Below are positions 14,414 to 20,144 of a stretch of 20,144 bases of DNA, one piece after another. Below the pieces are notes generated by a model. The model worked only from the letters and a program-made list of their open reading frames with translations, was not told the DNA's origin and did not search any database. Within the stretch, counting starts at the first letter, position 1, and every line of letters starts with the position of its first letter. The stretch is taken from positions 1 to 20,144 of the forward strand of contig JAEXUB010000170.1 of NCBI GenBank assembly GCA_023453125.1, in the 5' to 3' direction. The stretch is from Bacteroidota bacterium. GTDB lineage: Bacteria; Bacteroidota; Ignavibacteria; Ignavibacteriales; Melioribacteraceae. The translations under genes and the position numbers were made by a program.

Positions 14414-14424
14414 CAAACGTTTGC
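14413..14424. promoter_or_regulatory. LacI-family operator, copy 1
   Basis: Perfect 12-bp palindrome GCAAACGTTTGC, 14 bases before the lacI ATG. An identical core lies before the GH31 gene. The central CG and GCAAAC arms are typical of LacI/GalR-family sites. The position implies autoregulation. Confidence 0.85.
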
Positions 14425-14438
14425 GGAAGCGAGTGTAA

Positions 14439-15443
14439 ATGAAACAAAAAACCCTTTTAGATATTGCGCGCATTGCGGGGGTCTCCCCCTCTACAGTCTC
14501 CCGCGCGCTGAGAAACCATCCCGATATAAGTCAAAAAACAATTAATAAAATCAGGGCCCTTGCCTTAAAACACAATTTCTCTCCCAATCCGATGGCTCAG
14601 GGATTAAAGAACAATACCACTAAAACAATCGGAGTGATTGTTCCCGAAATTACACACGACTTTTTTTCAACTGCAATAAGCGGTATTGAAGAGGTTGTAT
14701 ATAAATCAGGTTATACTCTTATACTTTGTCAATCCAATGAGGAATATGACAGAGAGGTGATTAATATAGATGTTTTACTTAATCACAGGGTAGCGGGAAT
14801 AATTGTATCGATTTCGGAAAAGACAAAAGAGGGGAGCCATTTTAAGAAAGTTCTGGATAGAAAAACGCCTCTTGTATTTTTTGACCGTGTATGCAACGAT
14901 ATAAATACCACAAAAGTAATTATAGACGACAGAAACGGGGCTGTTGAGGCTGTAAATCACCTTGTAAGCAGGGGATACAAAAGAATTGCCTATCTTGCCG
15001 GCCCTAAAAATCTTAGCAATGCACATCAGAGATACCTTGGATATATGGACGCGCTCAAAAAGAATAAAATTAAAGCGGACAGCAGGCTTGTTCTTTACGG
15101 CGGTATGAATGAAGAGGACGGATATGACTCGATGGATAAAATTATAAAGGGGAATCTTAAGCCGGATGCGGTTTTTGCCGTTAACGATCCAGTTGCTCTG
15201 GGTGCTTTCCAGAGGATTAAAGAGGCGAAGATGAAAATACCGGATGAGATTGCTCTGATGGGCTTTTCGAACAACAAGCTCCTTAATTATATAGAGCCAA
15301 GACTTACAACCGTAAGCCAGCCCTCATTCGAAATGGGAAAGAAGGCGGCGGAGGTACTGATAGAAAGAATTGAAAAAAGAAGGGAAGCCGCCGGTGAGCA
15401 GATTGTCTTAAAGACAAGGCTGGTAGTGGGAGAGTCTACTTAA
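14439..15443 (+). CDS. LacI/GalR-family transcriptional repressor
   Basis: 334 residues. The N-terminal HTH reads L-L-D-I-A-R-I-A-G-V-S-P-S-T-V-S-R-A-L (about 5-23), followed by the hinge region P-M-A-Q-G-L-K-N-N. The rest is a periplasmic-binding-protein-like sugar-sensing domain: T-I-G-V-I-V-P-E-I-T-H-D-F-F-S at about 62-76, and A-V-F-A-V-N-D-P-V-A-L-G-A near 240. It should be a dimer released from DNA, or bound to it, by a sugar or sugar phosphate. Two identical palindromes flank the gene, one upstream of itself and one upstream of the GH31 gene, so it likely controls itself and the glycosidase operon. The ligand is unknown; candidates are xylose-, xylulose- or galactose-related. Confidence 0.95.
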   Translation: MKQKTLLDIARIAGVSPSTVSRALRNHPDISQKTINKIRALALKHNFSPNPMAQGLKNNTTKTIGVIVPEITHDFFSTAISGIEEVVYKSGYTLILCQSNEEYDREVINIDVLLNHRVAGIIVSISEKTKEGSHFKKVLDRKTPLVFFDRVCNDINTTKVIIDDRNGAVEAVNHLVSRGYKRIAYLAGPKNLSNAHQRYLGYMDALKKNKIKADSRLVLYGGMNEEDGYDSMDKIIKGNLKPDAVFAVNDPVALGAFQRIKEAKMKIPDEIALMGFSNNKLLNYIEPRLTTVSQPSFEMGKKAAEVLIERIEKRREAAGEQIVLKTRLVVGEST

Positions 15444-15454
15444 ATCCCTTATTA

Positions 15455-15474
15455 TACCGCAAACGTTTGCGGTA
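15455..15474. promoter_or_regulatory. LacI-family operator, copy 2 (20-bp perfect palindrome)
   Basis: TACCGCAAACGTTTGCGGTA, perfectly symmetric over all 20 bases, 32 bases before the GH31 ATG. It contains the same 12-bp core as copy 1 with four additional matching bases on each side, so it may bind the repressor more tightly. Confidence 0.9.
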
Positions 15475-15506
15475 GTACTATTTTGAAATCAAATGGAGAA
15501 ATAAAA

Positions 15507-18140
15507 ATGAAGATTAAACCGGTTCAGTTCCTGATTGCGCTGCTTATTTCGCTCCCCTTATTTGCGCAGAACTATAATCCTGTGCCCGACGCGGGGGCGG
15601 TTATCAATTCGGGTAATGCCCGCTTTACTGTGCTTACTCCGCGCGTTATGAGAATGGAATGGAGCGATAAGGGAAAATTCGAAGACCGCGCATCACTTAC
15701 TATAGTAAACAGGAATTTAAGCGTACCGAAGTTTTCAAAGACTGAAAAGGAGGGATGGCTCGAAATTTCAACAGGCGAAGTTACGGTTAAATACAAAATT
15801 GACAGCGGCCCATTTACTGCTGAAAATCTGAAAGCCGAGTTTAAACTGGCAGGTAAAAACAAAACATGGAAATTCGGCGATACAAACGAAGGGAATCTTT
15901 TAGGCACAACAAGAACTCTCGACGGAACCGACGGCGAATACAGAGATCCGAATAAGCCCGAGACTAAAATTAAACTTGAAGAAGGAATAATTTCGAGAGA
16001 CGGCTGGTGCGTAATTGACGATTCGCAAAAACCTCTGTTCGATAATTCTGACTGGCCGTGGGTTACCGCCCGGCCGGAGGGGAAATATCAGGATATCTAT
16101 TTCTTCGGATACGGACATAACTACAAACAGGCCTTGCTCGATTTTACACTGATTGCAGGAAAAATCTCTCTTCCTCCGAAATATATTTTCGGATACTGGT
16201 ATTCCCGCTACTGGCCCTATTCGCAAAAAGAAGTCTATGAGATTATTGATACATTCGAAAGTCTTAATATTCCGATGGATGTTTTTGTAATAGATATGGA
16301 CTGGCATCTTACAATAGAAAAGGAATTTTTCAAAGACGGAAAAAGAATTAAAGATCCAACCGGACAGAGTATTGCCTGGACCGGATTTACGTGGGATAAA
16401 AACTTTTTCCCGATGCCGGATGTAATGCTGAACTGGAAAAAGGAAAAGAATCTTAAAATGTGCCTTAATCTTCATCCCGCCTCCGGAGTTCAGCCTCATG
16501 AAGAAAAATATCCCGAAATGGCAAAGGCGCTTGGAATAGATCCGGCTACTAAACAATATGTTCCTTTCGATATTACCAACAGGACATTTGCCGAAAACTA
16601 TTTTAAAATAATGCTTCATCCTATGGAGAAGATGGGAATTGATTTCTGGTGGCTCGACTGGCAGCAGTGGTCAACCACAACAATACCGGGAGTTAATCCT
16701 ACTTTTTACCTTAACTATGTACACTATAGCGATATGGAAAGAAGGAACGGGATCCGCCCGTTTATTTATCACAGATGGGGAGGATTAGGCAATCACCGTT
16801 ATCAGATCGGCTTCTCTGGAGATACTAAGATATCCTGGGCAAGCCTCGATTATCAGCCCTATTTTACAACCACGGCGGCAAATGTGGGGTTCGGATTCTG
16901 GGGACACGACATAGGAGGGCATCACCTTAATCAGGATAATGATCCCGAACTTCTTACAAGATGGTTTCAGTTCGGCGTTTTCAGTCCTCTGCTCAAAACG
17001 CACGCTACGCACGATACCGGCATAAAGAGAAAAATATGGGAATATCCTTCGGAGTATTTCTTCCAGATGCGGGATCTGATTGATCTTCGCTATGCGCTTG
17101 TCCCTTACATATATACTGCCGCCCGCAAATCATACGACGAAGGAATATCCCTGTGCAAGCCTCTCTATTATGAATATCCCGAAAAGGATGAAGCTTATAA
17201 ATTCCGGAACGAATACTATTTCGGAAACGATATGATTGTACATCCCGTTACAAGGGCAATAGGAAAGGACAGCCTGTTTACATATCAATCTACCTGGCTT
17301 CCCGAAGGGGACTGGTACGAATGGTCTTCGGGGGAACTGATTAAAGGAGGCTCCGTTGTTAAGAGGGCATTTACAATAGATGAGATTCCCGTTTATGTAA
17401 AAGCGGGTTCAATCATTCCTATGCAGCCGAAAGTTAAGAACCTCGAAGAAAAAACAGATAAGATTATTTTATCGGTATTCCCTGGAAATTCAGGTTCAGC
17501 TTCTATGTATGAAGATGAAGGTAATAATCAGAATTTCAAGAAGGGAAAATATTCTCTTTTCCGCTATTCTCAGATAAGAAAAGATAACAAGATTATAATA
17601 ACAGTTCTCCCCGCAGAAGGCAATTATCCGGGTATGATGCGCAGCCGCACTTATGAAGTAAGACTGGTCAACACAATTCCTCCCGAAACGGTTCTGCTAA
17701 ACGGAAAGAAAATTAATTATGACGGAAAGGGAAAAGCCGCTTCCTGGAATTACGACGGGGAAAAACTCTCGGCAATTCTCCATACCGGAAAAGAGCCGGT
17801 AACAAAAAAACTAGTATTTGAAATTACACTTCCATCGGAAGACGGGAGCCTGTTAAACGGGAAAGCGGGTAAAATGAAGAGACTCTATTCATTTACTAAG
17901 TTTTTAGCGGGTACAAAGAGATTCTGGGATCAGTCCAATTGGAACGACGGTGTATATAACAGCGGTATTATACTTAAATCCGCTCAGACCGGACTCCTGA
18001 TTAATCAGAACATTAAAAACTGCCCGACATTTTTAAAGGAATTCGAACACGGATATAGGGAAACAGTGCGTATGCTCGGCGAAGTGAGCAGCGCCAAACC
18101 GATGTTCAAACCATACTATGATTTATTAAAGAGTAATTGA
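15507..18140 (+). CDS. Exported glycoside hydrolase family 31 enzyme
   Basis: 877 residues from the ATG at 15507, chosen because GGAG lies 8 bases before it and it gives a clean signal peptide (residues 1-21, ending L-F-A-Q); a TTG 24 bases upstream is less likely. An N-terminal beta domain comes first, then the (beta/alpha)8 barrel starting near F-G-Y-W-Y-S-R-Y-W-P, then beta domains and an extra C-terminal part after about residue 790. The nucleophile is D384 in F-W-W-L-D-W-Q-Q-W and the acid/base is D439 in F-S-G-D-T. GH31 retaining enzymes act on alpha-glucosides, alpha-xylosides and some alpha-galactosides or alpha-GalNAc. The W-L-D-W-Q-Q motif differs from the D-G-E or D-M-N-E context of common alpha-glucosidases and from the T-D-F-G-E of YicI-type alpha-xylosidases. 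The xylulokinase neighbour favours xylose, the GH27 neighbour galactose. Confidence 0.93.
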   Translation: MKIKPVQFLIALLISLPLFAQNYNPVPDAGAVINSGNARFTVLTPRVMRMEWSDKGKFEDRASLTIVNRNLSVPKFSKTEKEGWLEISTGEVTVKYKIDSGPFTAENLKAEFKLAGKNKTWKFGDTNEGNLLGTTRTLDGTDGEYRDPNKPETKIKLEEGIISRDGWCVIDDSQKPLFDNSDWPWVTARPEGKYQDIYFFGYGHNYKQALLDFTLIAGKISLPPKYIFGYWYSRYWPYSQKEVYEIIDTFESLNIPMDVFVIDMDWHLTIEKEFFKDGKRIKDPTGQSIAWTGFTWDKNFFPMPDVMLNWKKEKNLKMCLNLHPASGVQPHEEKYPEMAKALGIDPATKQYVPFDITNRTFAENYFKIMLHPMEKMGIDFWWLDWQQWSTTTIPGVNPTFYLNYVHYSDMERRNGIRPFIYHRWGGLGNHRYQIGFSGDTKISWASLDYQPYFTTTAANVGFGFWGHDIGGHHLNQDNDPELLTRWFQFGVFSPLLKTHATHDTGIKRKIWEYPSEYFFQMRDLIDLRYALVPYIYTAARKSYDEGISLCKPLYYEYPEKDEAYKFRNEYYFGNDMIVHPVTRAIGKDSLFTYQSTWLPEGDWYEWSSGELIKGGSVVKRAFTIDEIPVYVKAGSIIPMQPKVKNLEEKTDKIILSVFPGNSGSASMYEDEGNNQNFKKGKYSLFRYSQIRKDNKIIITVLPAEGNYPGMMRSRTYEVRLVNTIPPETVLLNGKKINYDGKGKAASWNYDGEKLSAILHTGKEPVTKKLVFEITLPSEDGSLLNGKAGKMKRLYSFTKFLAGTKRFWDQSNWNDGVYNSGIILKSAQTGLLINQNIKNCPTFLKEFEHGYRETVRMLGEVSSAKPMFKPYYDLLKSN

Positions 18141-18151
18141 GGAGGGGGAAA

Positions 18152-20144
18152 ATGAAAAGGCTGCTTTTATTCTTGCTTGTATTTACGGCACTCCAGTTTA
18201 GCGAACTCATTGCGCAGAAAGAGGAATCGGTTCAGCTAAAGGAGGGATGGAAATTTATAAAGGGGGATAACTCGGAATATTCCAGCCCCCGCTTTGACGA
18301 CTCGGGATGGAAACCAATATTGACCGATAGAATCTGGGAACAGCAGGGGTACGATCCTTACGACGGTTATGCCTGGTACAGAATTAAAGTGGTTATCCCT
18401 TCAAGAATAAGGATGAGCGCATATCTAAACGACAGCCTTAAAATCTACCTGGGCAAAATAAATAATTTTGACCAGACTTATCTGAATGGAGTTCTGATAG
18501 GATGCAACGCGGTGAATATTAAACCGGGAACCGCCCCTGATAATTCCTTTATCAATGCACCGCAGTCAATGTGGAATGTTGAACGCCGGTATACTATTTC
18601 ATCCGATAATCCCGGAATTTTATGGGATAGGGAAAATGTTATTGCTGTGCGCGTATACGATGAGGGGGGACAGGGGGGCATCTGGTCCGGAAATCAGCTG
18701 ATAGCAATGCCTAAAATAAGCGAATATATTTCATTAAATGCTTCGCAGGTTCCTTTCCTGCAGAAGAATAATTCTTTATCAAAAACAATTAGCATCAAAA
18801 ATGTATTCGCTAACAGGGAATTGAGCGGAAGCTTTGTTATTAAAGCCGAGAATAAAGTTACAAAGGCAGTAACCTTTACGAAAAGAATGCCTGTTACGCT
18901 TAAACCGAAACAGGAAAAGAAAATAGACTTTGCTCTTAAGAATCAGGACCAGTCTAATTATGTAACATATTCTTTCGAATTTACCGGAGTCGAAGAAACA
19001 TTAACATCTGTGGAAGAAACCCCCTATATCCTCACTCCCAAGCCTTCGGACAAGCCGAAGATAAACGGCGCCAAAATATACGGACAGAGGGCGGGGAAGC
19101 CGTTTCTCTATAAAATAGCCGCTACCGGCAAAGAGCCCCTATCATATGATGCGGCAAATCTTCCTGCAGGACTAAAGATAGATAAAAAGAAGGGAATAAT
19201 AACAGGCACGGTTAAAGATAAAGGGGAATATACTGTATCTGTAACGGCGAAAAATAAACTCGGCAGCGCAAAGGAAAATATCAGTTTTGTGATAGGTGAC
19301 CTTCTCGCTTTAACTCCTCCTATGGGATGGAACAGCTGGAACTGCTGGGGGCTTGCAGTGGACCAGGATAAAGTTATTGCATCTGCCAAGGTCTATATCG
19401 AAAAAGGGCTTGCAAAACATGGTTGGACATTTATCAACATTGATGACGGTTGGGAAATAGTAGGCAAATCAACTGCTCCCAAGAGAGATTCGCAGGGAAA
19501 TATTCTGGTAAATGAAAAATTCCCCGATATGAAGGCACTTGGTGATACTATTCATTCTATGGGATTGAAATTCGGCATTTACAGCAGTCCCGGCCCCCTT
19601 ACGTGCGGCGGTTATACAGCATCATACCAGTATGAATTTAAGGATGCACAATCATACGCATCCTGGGGAATTGATTATCTTAAATATGACTGGTGTTCCT
19701 ACGATCAGATTGCAAAAGATACTTCGCTGGCCGAAAGGATGAAGCCCTATTATGTTATGAGAGATGCCCTAAAGCAGATTGACAGGGATATTGTTTACAG
19801 CCTTTGCCAGTACGGAATGAGCAATGTATGGGAATGGGGGGAAAAAGTAGACGGCAATTTATGGCGGACTACAGGAGATATTACCGATACCTGGGAAAGT
19901 ATGAGCAGCATCGGATTTTCGCAGATTGAGAATGCCAAATATGCAAAGCCGGGAAGATGGAATGATCCCGATATGCTTGTTGTCGGATGGGTTGGATGGG
20001 GCCCGAGCCTGCATCCTACAAAACTTACACCGGATGTGCAGTATACTCACATAAGTCTCTGGTCTCTTCTCTCTGCTCCTTTGCTGATAGGATGCGATTT
20101 AACACGCCTTGATGATTTTACATTGAATCTCCTTACAAATGACG
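18152..20144 (+). CDS. Exported GH27 alpha-galactosidase-like enzyme (3' end outside window)
   Basis: Open for 664 codons to the window edge. GGAGGGGG precedes the ATG by a few bases, and the gene starts 11 bases after the GH31 stop, so they form an operon. Residues 1-20 are a signal peptide (L-L-L-F-L-L-V-F-T-A-L). About 25-190 resembles the beta-sandwich sugar-binding domain at the N-terminus of GH2-type enzymes (E-G-W-K-F, F-D-D-S-G-W, W-Y-R). A putative Ig-like domain with L-P-A-G-L-K-I-D and I-T-G-T-V covers about 304-382. GH27 begins at P-P-M-G-W-N-S-W-N (about 389). The nucleophile is D513 in Y-L-K-Y-D-W-C and the acid/base D576 in W-R-T-T-G-D-I. Expected activity is alpha-galactosidase, with alpha-N-acetylgalactosaminidase or beta-L-arabinopyranosidase as family alternatives. 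Confidence 0.92.
   Translation, partial: MKRLLLFLLVFTALQFSELIAQKEESVQLKEGWKFIKGDNSEYSSPRFDDSGWKPILTDRIWEQQGYDPYDGYAWYRIKVVIPSRIRMSAYLNDSLKIYLGKINNFDQTYLNGVLIGCNAVNIKPGTAPDNSFINAPQSMWNVERRYTISSDNPGILWDRENVIAVRVYDEGGQGGIWSGNQLIAMPKISEYISLNASQVPFLQKNNSLSKTISIKNVFANRELSGSFVIKAENKVTKAVTFTKRMPVTLKPKQEKKIDFALKNQDQSNYVTYSFEFTGVEETLTSVEETPYILTPKPSDKPKINGAKIYGQRAGKPFLYKIAATGKEPLSYDAANLPAGLKIDKKKGIITGTVKDKGEYTVSVTAKNKLGSAKENISFVIGDLLALTPPMGWNSWNCWGLAVDQDKVIASAKVYIEKGLAKHGWTFINIDDGWEIVGKSTAPKRDSQGNILVNEKFPDMKALGDTIHSMGLKFGIYSSPGPLTCGGYTASYQYEFKDAQSYASWGIDYLKYDWCSYDQIAKDTSLAERMKPYYVMRDALKQIDRDIVYSLCQYGMSNVWEWGEKVDGNLWRTTGDITDTWESMSSIGFSQIENAKYAKPGRWNDPDMLVVGWVGWGPSLHPTKLTPDVQYTHISLWSLLSAPLLIGCDLTRLDDFTLNLLTND

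Noticed and set aside
15483..15506. TTG start eight codons upstream of the GH31 ATG
   Set aside because: No ribosome site for it, and the extension would put polar residues before an otherwise normal signal peptide.
15900..16619. 239-codon open frame on the minus strand
   Set aside because: Antisense to the GH31 barrel, whose catalytic motifs are intact; the antisense protein has no recognisable domain.
1..20144. Mobile element, CRISPR array, tRNA or rRNA
   Set aside because: I looked for transposase or integrase motifs, terminal repeats, regularly spaced repeats and tRNA-like folds and saw none; the arsenic genes show no clear boundary repeats or base-composition shift that would prove transfer.

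Overview
The window looks like a chromosomal segment of a member of the Bacteroidota/Ignavibacteriota lineage. The evidence is the Bacteroidota-type promoter core (TAnnTTTG, or close variants) upstream of several genes, a moderate and even base composition, Sec-exported glycoside hydrolases, and a xylulokinase with a GDQPNNA-type motif common in that group. The phylum call is an inference from a small stretch. I saw no tRNA, rRNA, transposase, CRISPR array or phage gene.

Region 1 (1-3400, minus strand) holds a transport cluster: the 5' part of a U32-family peptidase, a POT/PTR2-family transporter and a SulP anion transporter with a STAS domain. A TATATTTG element lies just upstream of sulP. 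Region 2 (3407-8103, minus strand) is a tightly packed eight-gene arsenic operon read in the order arsR1, arsC, acr3, arsP-like permease, small thioredoxin-fold protein, exported thioredoxin, CcdA-type membrane protein, rhodanese-fold protein. Beyond standard arsenate reduction and arsenite efflux it carries a dithiol-transfer module, and its rhodanese lacks the catalytic cysteine.

Region 3 (8203-8850, plus strand) is a lone TrpF-like gene that ends at a stem-loop shared with the convergent arsenic unit. Region 4 (8885-10069, minus strand) is a second arsenic transcription unit: a cysteine-rich ArsR2 and the arsenite methyltransferase ArsM, controlled from a near-consensus promoter whose -10 lies inside a 27-bp perfect inverted repeat. 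The first ars operon has a different inverted repeat, so the two repressors probably read different sites and perhaps different arsenicals. The chemistry is coherent: ArsC makes As(III), Acr3 exports it, ArsM methylates part of it, and the ArsP-like permease could expel methylarsenite.

Region 5 (10077-12561, minus strand) has an exported M28 metallopeptidase, an exported protein of unknown function and a 65-residue protein of unknown function. Each of the last two has a TAnnTTTG element in front.

Region 6 (12827 to the end, plus strand) is a carbohydrate locus: xylulokinase, a LacI-family repressor, an exported GH31 glycosidase and an exported GH27 enzyme cut off by the window end. Two copies of the palindrome GCAAACGTTTGC, one before lacI and one before the GH31 gene, are the likely LacI operators. 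The gene set points to breakdown of an alpha-xylose and/or alpha-galactose decorated glycan such as hemicellulose, with xylose entering the pentose phosphate pathway.
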